Shown here in pieces: positions 25,301-36,765 of a stretch of DNA of 64,000 bases. The translations under genes and the position numbers were made by a program. The notes under the pieces are model-generated. The model searched no databases, was not told where the DNA came from, and saw only the letters and a list, made by a program, of their open reading frames with translations. Numbering within the stretch: the first letter of the stretch is position 1; each line of letters opens with the position of its first letter. Origin of the DNA: Climacteris rufus (Eukaryota > Chordata > Aves > Passeriformes > Climacteridae); NCBI GenBank assembly GCA_013398175.1, contig VZRZ01001925.1, positions 2,326,212 to 2,390,211 of the forward strand, read 5' to 3'.

Positions 25301-26429
25301 CCTGTTAACAACATTCAAAATATGATCCCTTAATCAAAAGCACATTGTTAAAAATACTCCCAGTGCTTCTCGTGCTAATTCCAATAAAGAATAAACTTTC
25401 ATGGCAATCTGTAAGTCAAGTGAGTTTTCAGTAAAAGTATACACAAAGAAAAGAAAATCTATAACTTTCAAGTAATTTAATCGAAAGGATACATTTACAA
25501 CTTGCCAAGTATATTTTGGGAATGTTGTTAAACTAATGAATTCTGAGGAATGACACCACTTAGATTGAACATGATAATAAGCACAGAGATATCCCTTGTT
25601 GATCTCAGTTTCTTCCCACTGGGAGCCTTATTAAGCCTGGCAGTGAGTCTCAGAAAGTTTTTGCTGGGAATGGGCTGTTAAGACCAAAGAATACTATGCC
25701 ATTAGAGATGGAAACCAGCAAAATATTGGGGATAAGCAGGAACAGTTTGAGTAAGTTGGGAAATCTTGAAAAGAAAAAAGTTATTTTTGAAGGACAAATC
25801 AGAGGAATTCTTGGCATTAAAATTTTCTTTGTTACATGTTTTGTTCAGTCAGTGTAATAAATACAGAAATCATATAATTTTGACCAGTCACATGTTTCAG
25901 TGGAGAGATCTTGAGCAGAGTCCTGCCATGACCATGTCATGACCAACTGTGCATAATTTGTTTGCAATATTTCCTTGCTGGAGAAATCCTCAAGAAAGGA
26001 GAAATTGGTAAAAAAAAAAAAATCATTATATGTTCATGTAAAATCTCTGAGTAGAAAAAGCAAGATACATTCCTCCATAAGAAAAAGTTCATCATGAATA
26101 ATTCAACTTGCTATACTAGTTACTGCAAGTCCTGCCCTAGTTAGCCAAGCTGCCGAGTGCTGAGTTAATGAAGGCTACTGCTCTGACAGAGAAGGGAAAG
26201 ACCATGATTTCAGCAGATTTACAAATATATCTCTCTATCTATATTTTAAACTTCATTAAGTGGAGTTAATAAAACTATAAAAGCATATCCTTAGTGTGCA
26301 GTGCAGGAGAGCTTCCATTAATTCCACTGTTGTTCCTTGTGTTCAGAGTTAAGCAAATGCTTTTAGCGATTTGCTAAATCCAGTCTCTGCTCCTTGGACT
26401 CGAAGTTACCTTTGCATGTGTACTGCCCA
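22373..26429. other. Anonymous non-coding sequence
   Basis: No gene seen. The largest frame is a 136-codon minus frame (24553-24963) without a domain. From about 24964 to 28550 there is no open frame of 60 codons on either strand, a notable run of stop-rich, AT-rich sequence. Confidence 0.6.
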
Positions 26430-26680
26430 AAGAGCCAAGAAATGATAAAGGAACAACTCCTGAAATTAGTAAGAGCTTGACCTGAGTGTCTGCATAATAC
26501 TCATAATAATAACTCTTTTGTCATCAAAGAGATCCTCACTGAAGCCTGGGAGGGTGTAATTTTCTCGGGGGCCATTGTGCATGTGATCCACAACGCTGTC
26601 TCATCAAATAATCAAGCGCTGTGCTGCCGCTGGGATGTGTCAAGTTACACAAAGAAAATTATGCTTTTTGTGTGTCCATA
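26430..26680. promoter_or_regulatory. Candidate conserved non-coding element
   Basis: Repeat-free block with regulatory-looking words: ataatactcataataataac near 26497, tgtcatcaaag near 26520, tcatcaaataatcaagcgctg near 26602. There is no coding frame of any length. The tcatcaa and aataatcaa words would suit TALE-type or nuclear-receptor partners, but the assignment rests on composition only. Confidence 0.22.
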
Positions 26681-27049
26681 AAACGAGAGTTCAGGGAGGC
26701 TTTTTAGGATGGGAAATATTAAAAAAGAAAAAGAAATACTTTCTATCTCCAAATGAGCAGCAAAAGGAGAAAAATCCTCTTCCTTTCCTCTTAAACCTTT
26801 CTGCTTAAATAACAATGATCACAAGCAGCAGACTGTTGTGAAAAAGAGCAGAAGAAGCACTTAAATGCACAATTCCAAAACAGACAAAGGATAATTACAA
26901 GGTAGACATGACATAGGTGAAGTGGCTTCTGCTTTTAAGGAAAATAAGATTAAGGAAAGTAATACGGTTCTTTTTTTTTTTATCCACCCAATCTAATCCC
27001 AGCTCCAAGCAAGGAGTGGCACAGAGGCATTACAGTTTGGCACTGTGAC

Positions 27050-27290
27050 CCCAGTGGAGTAAATTGCCAAAGCAAGTGCTCATGTGCTATTAGCATGGCG
27101 TGCTAAATGTTCAATATGAGCTTCAAGGGCTTTGCTGAATTTGGGGATTTGGAGTATTTTAAGCAGTGTTTGTTTAGAGCTGGGTGTTTTTAATACTGTT
27201 AGTTATTCACAAAGTGGTTTGCACTAGTGAAACGTGATGCATGCTAATCAGGTCCTTATCAGTGTCACTCTCAACTTATTCTGCTTTTCA
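27050..27290. promoter_or_regulatory. Candidate conserved non-coding element
   Basis: Non-repetitive, AT-moderate sequence with clustered octamer-like and homeodomain-like words (tgctattagcatgg, gtgctaaatgttcaatatg, gatgcatgctaatcagg). There is no open frame. It directly precedes an L2-like tail at 27334. Composition suggests a regulatory element; conservation is not tested. Confidence 0.22.
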
Positions 27291-27333
27291 CTTTAATATG
27301 AACATTATTTCATTTGTTGCTTTTATCTTCTGT

Positions 27334-27430
27334 CAGGCTTTAAGCTCTTGGGTTAGGGAACTTGTATGTCCTATCTGCAGTTATTTGTAAGTTGTAAGCA
27401 TTGAGGTGGAATTCAAGAAGTGTTTAGCAC
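27334..27430 (+). mobile_element. L2/CR1-L3-like LINE 3' tail fragment
   Basis: The string gctttaagctcttgggttag, then ggaacttgtatgtcctatct and ttgtaagttgtaagca, follows the old LINE tail motif 'ttgtaagctctttggggcagggactgtct ... gtacagcacctagcac' in order, with many changes. It ends in gtgtttagcacc, matching the final cctagcac. Which of L2, L3 or a related CR1 clade it belongs to cannot be settled by eye. Confidence 0.4.
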
Positions 27431-27435
27431 CAGAC

Positions 27436-27480
27436 CAGCTCTGCTCTACTGGAGTCAATGGGAGCTTTCCCCACTGGTAG
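27436..27480. repeat. Ancient amniote dispersed repeat fragment
   Basis: ctggagtcaatgggagcttt is half of the CATTGACTTCAATGGGAGC palindrome found in several places in this window. The other half is not recognisable. Confidence 0.3.
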
Positions 27481-28151
27481 TGTGAGTGGGACAAGTAGGG
27501 TAGATCTTTGTGTTTCAGAATATTTCCTCCACCAGTGCAAATAACTCAGCAACTCATTTTGGCAGTGGCCAAGTGTGTTTTTCTTTTGTCCTTGTTAAGT
27601 TACTGAAAGTTTTTCTTTGACTGGATCCAGAATTAGCTGTTTGCATTTTTAGAGATCTCAGATTTAGCTCATGTTCCCGGTGCCCAGGGTGAGGCTCTTT
27701 ACTGTAAAATCTGCAACTTTGGTGTTTGTCAGATCATCTCACTCTGCTGAGAAGCTGAGTTTGCTGCAGGGGGTGGCTCAGGAACCTGCCTCTTTAGGTC
27801 AAATCAGAGGTCACTTTTCCAGCCACTAGTTGAAAAATCACTACAGCTGGGCAAATATTGCAAAAAGCATTTATCTAGGAGAGGCCACGTGTTTGCCTCA
27901 GTGATACTTGCTTTCTGCAAACATTCATGTAAGCAACCTTTTGTTTGCACAGTAAAACAAAGTATTGCATAGATCATACTCTAACTGTGCTCACTTGGCT
28001 ATTTGGAGAGGTCCTCCAAAGGCCTGGACTATGAAAATTTTATATGGACTAACAGAATAAGAACATTTTGTTATCATGAATTTTCCTTGACCATTAGAAA
28101 TGGAAAAGAAAATCTCAAAGCATGGTTGGATTTCTGACAGAATTATGACAG

Positions 28152-28270
28152 CTGGTAACTAAATTTAATATCTTTATGCTTTTTGATCTTTGTAAAATGG
28201 AGATAATACTTCCTTAATGCTAAAGGGCTGAATAGAAGGATGAAATAATCTAAAACTTTGAGGTTCTCAG
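28152..28270 (+). mobile_element. MIR-like SINE fragment
   Basis: The order ctggtaactaaatttaatat, ttttgatctttgtaaaatgg, agataatacttcctt, aggatgaaataatctaaaac corresponds to the MIR core and 3' region (taacttctctgtgcctcagt, tcatctgtaaaatgg, ggataatacctacc, aggattaaatgagataat). Forward orientation. The tgtaaaatggagataatact run is almost unchanged. Confidence 0.75.
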
Positions 28271-28552
28271 CTGTTTAACAGGCAAGGGGCAATGTAATAG
28301 GTAGACAGATTAAAATGTTGATCAGTTAATGGACACACCAGTTAATGGATGAGTTGTCCATAGAATAAAAGAGAGAAATTTTGAGTGAAATTTGGTTTGC
28401 AGTAGTAGATTGCAATGCTAGTGTCCAGCAGGGCAGACAAGCCACTCACTGGGCAGCACTCACAGTCACAGCTTCACCCTACCCCTGAAGGATGCACCTC
28501 CTCTACCTGTGGGGGATTTTTCTGTTATCATCTCACACCCTATTCTTAATCC

Positions 28553-28989
28553 TCACTTTACAGAAAAACAATCCCACCTGTTCTTTCTCCAGGTCTTTAC
28601 ATTTTGAGCTGTTCTTGCATTTTCTCCAATTTGCACCGTGCAAGGATGTCTGTTAACCTGCCTGACTTTCACTGTGTCCCCACACATGTGGTCTCCCTCT
28701 TCTTCCCTTGCAGTTCTGTGTCTTCTGACGACGTGCACGCTTCACTTTCCATCCCCCTCTCGGGTGGGTTGCTGATGCATGAACAAGCCCCCACCTCTGC
28801 TCCCAGAGGCACTCCACTTCTCACCTCTCACCGTTACCCCATCTGTATCCATTTATCACCACTTTCCAACTTGTCTAACCTCGGTTACTGAGCCATTCTT
28901 TTTCGTAGCCAATTGAGAATTTCACTATCAATGCCAGACTTATTAACCCTAAGTCTTTTATGCAGTATTGTATGGAAAGGGAAAAAAAA
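28553..28989. other. Pyrimidine-rich non-coding sequence
   Basis: C/T-rich on the plus strand, with an open frame of 95 codons at 28604-28891 rich in Ser/Pro/Leu. It may be the upstream continuation of the CR1 copy that becomes recognisable at 28994, but I cannot align it. A 12-A run lies at 28982-28993. Confidence 0.4.
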
Positions 28990-28993
28990 AAAA

Positions 28994-29130
28994 GCCTTGT
29001 GGAAGTCCAAGTCAATTATGTCGGCTGCTTCAGCCCTGTCAGCTCTCATCGTCACCTCCACTCCAAGGAGTTAATCATATTTGCTGAGGATGACCTACTC
29101 CTCGTAAATGGATTCTGCTGACTGCCCTTG
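28994..29130 (-). mobile_element. CR1 LINE reverse-transcriptase remnant
   Basis: On the minus strand, codons ending at 28994 read EAADIIDLDFHKA, the conserved CR1 reverse-transcriptase motif usually seen as DVIYLDFSKAFD. Read on the plus strand, ccttgtggaagtccaagtca, then tcatatttgctgaggatgac and aaatggattctgctgactgc, follows the familiar avian CR1 interior (aaggccttgtggaagtccag ... aacccatgctgactg). There are stops and small deletions, so it is dead. Homology probably extends past 29130 but fades. The HKA ends in an A12 run where FD should follow. Confidence 0.75.
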
Positions 29131-31162
29131 CTTAGCTTCCCATTGCAAGAGCCCATGTGGCATCTATCATCTTTCCCAATACTGGAGGAAATGGTATAAA
29201 AATTCTCTAATTTTGTCATTATTCCAGCCAACTGCCCCCGTGTACCATTATTTTGTCACCAACAAGAGCCTGAGAGTGATTTTTCCCCTAAAGGACTGTA
29301 CCAAAATGACAGTCCCTATAACAGGCACAAACACACAGCATGAAGTGCTGGCTGATGAGCAGCTGAACTCCAGAGAGAAAGAGTGGGGAGAATTTTCAGG
29401 CACCCAGGGTAAGTGAGAAGATGCTCAGCCCTGTCCCCACCGTGGGTCAGGAGCAGAGCTGGGAACAGAGCTGGGGTTTCTGATGTCCTTGGGCCTTGCT
29501 CTGGCTCTGACTATTTTTATCTGGGAAAAAGCCCTGGCAGCCTCTTTGCAATGGTGTCCTGCAGTACACGAGCAAAAGGTACACGGCTCCGAGTGTATCA
29601 TTGGGGTGTTTGTGCTAACAAAGGCTAATCAAGCAGCAGATTGGAAAAGCAGAGCTGACACGTGTGATGAATGCACGGTGGGGCACAGGGTGATCGTACG
29701 TAATGAAATGTGTCAATTCAAGTCATAATAAAAACAATGAACTGAAGACCTGACAGGGAGGGTGGAATCCGTCTCAGCGAGGGCGAGCTGTCTGTGCCAG
29801 TGCCCCCAGGCTGGGCTGCTGCTGGCACCGGGGGAAGGAGACACGTGTCCCCAGAGGATGCCCTGCCACCCGGCACAGGCACCGAGCTTGAGGTGACCTG
29901 GCCTCCAAAGGGGCATGTCTTAACCTGCTGTTGAAGAAGCAGCTTTGGTGGCTGATTTTTATACTTTTAATGAGAGAAGGAGATAGAAAGACTTTTTAAT
30001 TATGTGGTTTGATGTAGTTAAATGCTCTTTCAGATTTGGCAGAGTAGCTAAAGTAACCCTTCTCCTCCCTAACCCACAGCACTGTGCAGGACATGATCTG
30101 ATCCCAAGGCTCCTCAGGCAAAGAAGAGAACAGTGTTGCCTGTGGATTATTGTAATTCCATTAGGGGAGCTGCTAGACTGAGCCTTGTGTTCTTACTCCC
30201 AGTTTACTCATAGTCTCAGTGAACTGAGGCCATGGCCTTAAGGAACAGGGGATCCCTGCTCACCCACAGCATCCAGCAAACAGGACAATCAACCTGGAAC
30301 TCTTACAATGAGCATCTCCTCAGTAACAACTGAAAAGCTGCAGATTGGAGAGTTGTGTTGAAAAGAGCTGAGGCTACTTGTCATATAAATAGACACCAGG
30401 CAGAGGTTATAATTTTTAGATTGCAGTCTAAAAACGTGGGGGTTTTATGGTTATGATCTATGTTTGTTTTTTGGAACTACAGTCAAATCCAGGTTATAGT
30501 AGAGTCAATAGTAACAGCAGTTTGAAAAGTCACATCAAGGGAAAGTGAGCCCCCCCCACGAAAAAAGGAAAAAGAGGAGTTCTAAAGATAATCTTTGCAG
30601 AGTAGGATTGCAAATCTTTGTCTGTAATGAGAAACATTTTTTTATATCAAAGTAGTCATTTTGATGAAAAGGACTGTTAAGTGTCACTTCTTGCTAGTTA
30701 GTCATGAAATTGTCCTTAATATGTGCAGATATTTCAAGTACCCCACAAATGTCACTCCACCAGCACAACTTCTCTTGTATATCTGGACCTGAATCTAATT
30801 GTTGTATTATATCAGGAGGAGCATAATAATTAGATTCTCATTGTAAAATGAGGAAAAGTTCACTGTAATTCATGGGATCAGATCCAAATAAAAAATACTC
30901 TAATTTTATTGAAAATGGCGTGGATCCACTTGCTCTGTGTTAACTAAGAACCTGAAACCTCAAAAAATCTTCATAGAGTATGTGAAATTTGGGCTTCACA
31001 ACTTCTCTACTCCTAATTGTACAAATTAGGAGGCTTTGTATATAAAACTTTTGTGTTGGTTTTGGTTTATACATCTCTTCTTCCCCACTCTTAGTAACCA
31101 AGTTCTAAGTTAAAACTTTTTTCCTTTTTCTGTTTTTTTTTCCCCTTCATTTCTCCATCTGT
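29131..31162. other. Non-coding sequence with a CpG-richer patch
   Basis: 29740-29900 holds several CpGs (ccgtctcagcgagggcgagc and following), unusual for this window but far short of a CpG island. A strong donor-like word, CAGGGTAAGTGAG, lies at 29406-29418 at the end of a 102-codon plus frame, but that frame begins inside the CR1 remnant and has no domain. A run of eight C is at 30550-30557. From 29950 to 31500 no frame exceeds 60 codons. Confidence 0.5.
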
Positions 31163-31226
31163 GTGTAGTTAAATGTAGAAGCCATATGAAGTCTGTGTAG
31201 TTAAATGAAGAAGCCATATGAAGTCT
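31163..31226. repeat. Tandem duplication of a 32-bp unit
   Basis: 31163-31194 and 31195-31226 are two adjacent 32-bp copies beginning gtgtagttaaatg and ending catatgaagtct, with a single T/A difference at unit position 14. A partial third start (gtgt) follows. Near identity implies a recent slippage or segmental event. Confidence 0.95.
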
Positions 31227-34200
31227 GTGTTGCCTTTCTTGTGTTTTCACAGCAGACTGTTATTGCAAGGGAAGCTTCCATGAGGAGCCAGAGACCACGC
31301 ACTGCATTAGCATCTGAGCAGGCAGTGCAAAAAATCAGATCTGATTCTGCCTGTGGAAGATAAATGAGCCAGAGTCCCCAATGCCCAAGATTTGGTCATC
31401 TCTTTATGAGTTCTGAAGTACCTATTAGCAGCTTTGATGAGTGCTAGGGGAGATGAAGTCTACCTTGAACAATGTTAGAAAGCTGAATCAAATCACTTGA
31501 AATCTCCCAGAGGGAGAAACAGCCTGAACTGCTTATAGGTTTATATGAACACTCTGATGGTGGGGGGGGGGAAGAAAGCATTTTTTTCAGCAAAACCTCC
31601 CAAGAATTTTGTCTTATCTATAAGAGCTGCTTCTGCAGCCATTTTATGGATGTTCTTAGGCAGTTTTGCTGAAAATTTTGTTCCTGTTCCATGTATTTTC
31701 CACCAAGAAGTGCAACCTGCTAAGAAGAAGCAGGTGAAAATGAACTTTTCATGTGCTCTGCCAAGGCCTGTTCAAGGTGGCCTGGAGGAATATGTCAGGA
31801 CAGCAATATGTATTTCCAAAGTACTACAGAGTAAAGGAAGGTGGATGTTGGGCTAGTGTGTGGGTTGCCAGACACAGAAGAGCATGACCATGCAGGTAAA
31901 ACGGAGTGACTGTGATTTAGAAAGTAGCTGTGTCATTGGAGCCACAGGAACTGCTTTTGGATTTGTTTTCAGCAAAGCAGGATTGTTTAGCATGCCTTCA
32001 AGCTTTCAGCTGGGGTTCTGCTTATTCCTCATTAGAAATGAGCTCATTTTCACCGATAACAGACCCTAAAGCCACTTGCATATCTGTGCCCCAAATCTCT
32101 CTGTGCCAGGCAGTTCAGAATTGGAGTTCAGCACTCCTAAAGTTTGCTGGGGTTTTGCATCTGTATTTGGGATCACAAACTGATACCAGAGCTCCCAGAC
32201 ATTTTTTACCAGGCATTGGCAGAGGTGGCTGTGGCAGAGAAGCAACAACACAGAGGCAGGGACAGTCACCCCATGCCCTGCCTTAGGCTGCATAGGTGGG
32301 GGCTGACATTTCTCCAGCATTTTGTGCTGGGAGGATTCTGCTTTTCCTGCTCACCTCTTCATTGCAGCACTGAAAGTAACAAGGTTCCCTGAGCTCAAGT
32401 CCACAGACTGTGTGGGAGAGAGGAAGAGCTGCTACACCCTTCTTTGAGGGAGAAGTGGAACCATCGTGGTCCTACAACCTGATCCCTGTCACTGCAGAAG
32501 CCTGTGGTGCAGTCAGCCAGTATTTTCCAACCCCAGAAAAGTGGAACCATAGGAGAGGGATTCCTTCTTTCTGCAAACAGTTGTCTCCATGGCTCTCCCT
32601 GTACTTAGTGTGATAAAAAGGTCAAAATGAGAGAGCTGGGAGGAGTTGAAGTTTTTAGAGCTGCTGAAGATGTGGAGCACACTGCTATCAATGCCCTAAC
32701 TCTGTTTGCATCAGGGATGCTCCAAATCCAGCCAATTTGCTGGCAGATAACAACTCTCTCATCCCCTTCTATTACAGCTTGCATAGTCACTTGAGGCCTT
32801 TCCTTAAAATCTTGGTCTGGGAGGATGAACTGAGATCCAGCTGAATGTAGTTCATTTTCTTTTTAATGCATTCAGTGGATGCTCTGAAGCAGATTTTGAT
32901 GCCAGACATCTGTGCTGCTTGCACGCACCCAGGAAAGGCTTGTTCTGTCATGACAGAGCTTACAGCAGGATTATTCATGTCTGATAGTGATGCTTGGTAG
33001 CAACTCCTGAAGCCTTGAACATTGCAGAGCATCAGAGACTGTCACTATCAGTGCTTTCTTCACTGCAGGGAGCTATGTAAGTCATGTTCAGCCTAATTTA
33101 GAAGAAAAATGAGTTGGATTTGCAGCAAGAGTGATTTTGCTACAGTAGCCAGTGAAGTGGAACCCCAGGCAGTGGTGAGAAGATCCCATCTGGGGCTGTG
33201 TGTGGTGACTGAGGGCTTAGGAGGAAAAGTGTTGTACCTGAAGAGCAGCCACAGAGTGGGTGATGGCAGCAGATCACCTCCCAGCAGCTCAGACCCTGCT
33301 TTGTGCCTCTGGAGTCAGGACTCTGCATGTGGGGAAACATTTTTATTGTTATTTATTTATTTATTTCCAGCTGCACAATAGTTCTTTGTCTAAAAGCTGT
33401 CACACTAAATCCCTTAAAGGGTCTTTGGGCTTCTCCTTTGCTCACTGTTTTCATAGCAGGTGCTTCCTTGTGCTCTCCCTCTGGGCTGGGGTGGGATGTG
33501 TGATAAGGGAGTGCTGACACCATAATACTGTGAGTCTATTTCAACCTGAAGAAAAAGAATCAGACAATATAAAGATATTTCAGCTTCAGAAGAGTCCAGC
33601 TTTGCCCTCTGTCCTTTTCCCCTCATTGCATAGAGCAAATGGTCAGAGCTGAGTTGAACTTAAGGCCCAGACCAAGAATTTCAGGTATATAAAATTATTT
33701 GAATGGAAAACTTGGGATCCTTACAGCTCCACTTCCCCCAGAAACAAAAGAACTTTAGAAGCACCAGGGTAAGCCAGAAAAGCTTAGTTAAGCCCTAATG
33801 ATTGCTGAAGGAAACCAGTAAAACTAAAAGAGGAAACAAGTCCCAGTATAAACCTACCCACCCGCTCCATCCTGGTGAGGTTACTTTGTGGGCTGTGGTT
33901 TTGAATGCCTATGGTTCACAAGGACCCCCTCCTCCTCTCCTGCTCCCACACCCATGGTGGTGGAGGATTTGCAGGGCAGAGGGACAGCTCAGCAGGAAAG
34001 GAATTTTCCCACTAGGCATTAACCAGGGAGAAAAACTGATCACAGAGTTTCCTGCAACTGGAACAATGCTAAACAAGTAATGCAAACATCCCAAACCGTT
34101 CAAAAGCATGGTCCTTTCATGGCACCTGCTGCCTGCACAGGATGTCCCATGGAAGTGATGCCTCAGCTCTTTACCCCCATGAGAAATTTGAGGTTTTGTC

Positions 34201-36700
34201 ACATGGCCACTGGTGAAACCCAGAACAGGGACGAAGCAGTGGAGAGCAGAGAGAACTCTGATGCTGGGAAAGGAAATACAAACTGGTGGGAGTCAGCTAC
34301 ACAGCACAAGGTAGTAGGACCTACCCAGCTGGAGTAGTTCCTGTCCAGTGGGAGAAGTGTGAGCCCTTTTCTGGAGTGTATTACTAATCAGCCCCTGTAG
34401 CAATCAAGGGTTATTATGCTTGCCTCAGGACCAGAAAGCTCTACCATGATGCAAAGAAATTTGGAGCTGATTGATTGTGTCCTGTGTTTACTGCCCTGAT
34501 GTCCTATCCAGTGTTCAGCACTCACCACAGCCTGGAATCTCACTTGTCCTGGAGGTCTGATGGATAGATTCTCTTATTTTAATTTCTTTGTCTGCATATG
34601 ACTGAAGAGTGATGAAGGCAAGAAAATCCTGCACAGACACCTCTAAAATTGTACTATATAGGAGAGGGTGAGAGGGAAAGGTTTATGGTCTGCAGGGGTA
34701 AATATTTAATCCTCTATACCATTTTGCCATAGAAAAGCCACATGGACTCCCTAAACTTTTGAGCTCCCTCAAGCAGCTTTTATCAGACATCCTTTGCCTG
34801 CTTGGCTCACATGTATTCCGGATGTTGGTGTCTTGAAGGGTAGAAGGAGGTTGCTGATTCTTAGGCCTGGTGGTGTGGGGTCTCTCCATCCACCACTTCT
34901 GCATATTGTACTGTTGCCTTTGGTTTCTCGGCACATCTTTTGGGATTGTCATTAAACTGTGTGTTCTACCTGTCTCTTCCCAGAGTATCCCTCTTTTTCA
35001 GAGAAAGTTATTTGGAAGATACTGTCTTTTTTGTCCTGTGGTTATCCCAGCATTTAGGCTCCCTCCAGGACAGAGCATTTATGAGTAGCTGTTGATCAAC
35101 ATCCAGCAGCCTTCCCAAGCCTTCCAAAAATCAGAGTGTAATAAGGAGTTCAGGTAGATCCCATTCATCCTTCTGTTATTGTAACTCTTCACAGGGTTAT
35201 CCAAGCTTTGTTATCATTAAGATAAAGCTGTAGATTTTGCAGGTAGACAATGCCTTAGGCGTGATGCCAGCAGCCAGAGGATTTTAGTAAAGTAAAGAAG
35301 TACAGATCAAATACTGTTATCAACTGCTCTAAATAAGAGTTATAATCCTTTGGGCTCCTTAGGCACAGGCAACTGAGTGCTCCATTGGGTTTTCACACCT
35401 GGGTCTCCCTAAGAAAAGAGAATTCTTGGAATAAATGCAACTTGTCTGACATACAGACAGAGAGCTTTAGGGAAATTATTTCTCTGCTACATTATTAAGG
35501 GTACAAGGCTTATACTTGAAGCTTACTAGTATTAACAACAGCCCTGAACAACAGGGGTTTGTTTTTGCATTAAAAATCTTGCTTTCCTTTTCACCACTCT
35601 GCTTCCATTTCTCACTCATTCTCCCCTCTCCCTTTCCTTCTTTGTCTTTTATTTTTGGTCCACTCTCTCTCATTTTAGTTGATAAACAGAAAAGGCAACA
35701 GCACTGGAACAGTCAGTGCATTGTCAGGGGGCCTGCCTTAATCCCCTGAAGTCCCTGAGGAATAGAAGGGCTGTGTTAAGTGGGCTTCAAAGGCAGAAGG
35801 TGGAATGAGGTGTGATAGGAAACCAGCTCTTACTAACTGGTTCACTTCAGGCTAGCTTTAAATAAATTGCAGCTCTGAGCTGCTTGGACGTTGACAAGAG
35901 GACTGTGATATTTGTGGCTGCACTACAGAGAATTTCAGCCTTTTAAAGAAGGAATGGGAATAACCTGAAAGGACTTAAAGCTGTGAAATTGTAAAGCAAA
36001 AAAACAAAACAAAACAAGCCTCTCACTGTGGAGGCTCCCTGGGCTTGTTCCTGGATTGCTTTTCTCATAGACAAACTTTACCTGTCTCTTAAGAAAACAC
36101 ATCCTGTATTCCTCATTATTTCCTCTTGGTTTACAGAGTGGCTGAGCTCTCCGGCAGCAGCTTTGAAAAGTGCCATAGATGTATTTTTGGGAAGAACTCA
36201 GGATAATGGGAACTGAGTTTTGGGAAAACTGCTATTTAACACCAATTTGGGAGTCATCAGAATCTGAATCTCTGAAAAAAACCCAACTGATCCCCACACT
36301 GGGTATGGTAAAGTGAAACTCACAAGCCTGGACTGCAAACTGAGCTACTGCCAAAGTACTGTGTGGACACATTTAGGGTTCACTTGGGTCTCTTCATCAC
36401 CTACCATTAGCACCATGGATGTTTATGGGTGTAAAACTGCACCCAGTTTATCTGAACCTCTGAGACCAGGGTGAAGACCCAATGACAGCTTTGGACTGAT
36501 TTTTTGTCCTTTCAAACTAAGTCAGATCATAAGTACAACTTATTCCCAGCAGACTCCTAACAGTATGGGTCAGGGTCTCCTATTCTCCAGGTTTTCACTC
36601 ACAGTTTGAGTATTATAATCTCTCTTGCTCCCAGCTGCTTTTCCACCCTTAATCATCACCAACAGAGATGCAGATTGTTATGATGTTGGCATAATTGCTG
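31227..36700. other. Anonymous non-coding sequence
   Basis: No gene seen; largest frame 118 codons (31930-32286 plus). A ten-G run lies at 31562-31571, a (TTTA)n-like stretch at 33342-33367 and an (AAAAC)n-like stretch at 35998-36017. The 89-codon minus frame at 34683-34952 is rich in Arg/Gln/Pro/Asn and soluble-looking, but nothing known matches it. Confidence 0.55.
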
Positions 36701-36701
36701 G

Positions 36702-36765
36702 TCCACTGATATAAATCAATGTAGAGAGCAATGGAATGGTGTAGATTTATATCATATGAGGCTTT
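36702..36765. repeat. Ancient amniote MITE-like palindromic repeat
   Basis: Perfect 11-bp arms, tgatataaatc (36707-36717) and gatttatatca (36744-36754), flank a degraded centre containing gcaatggaatgg. The layout, arm wording and trailing atgagg match the amniote palindrome 'CTGGTATAAATC...GATTTATACCAGCTGAGG', as at 9262. The transcribed arms could fold into a short hairpin, but the repeat origin explains this fully. Confidence 0.55.

Noticed and set aside
29108..29416. Open frame ending at a strong splice-donor-like CAGGGTAAGTGAG
   Set aside because: The frame begins within the CR1 remnant and has no protein similarity; a single donor word is expected by chance.
34683..34952. 89-codon Arg/Gln/Pro/Asn-rich open frame on the minus strand
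   Set aside because: Composition looks soluble and protein-like, but there is no motif, repeat family or exon signal to support it.
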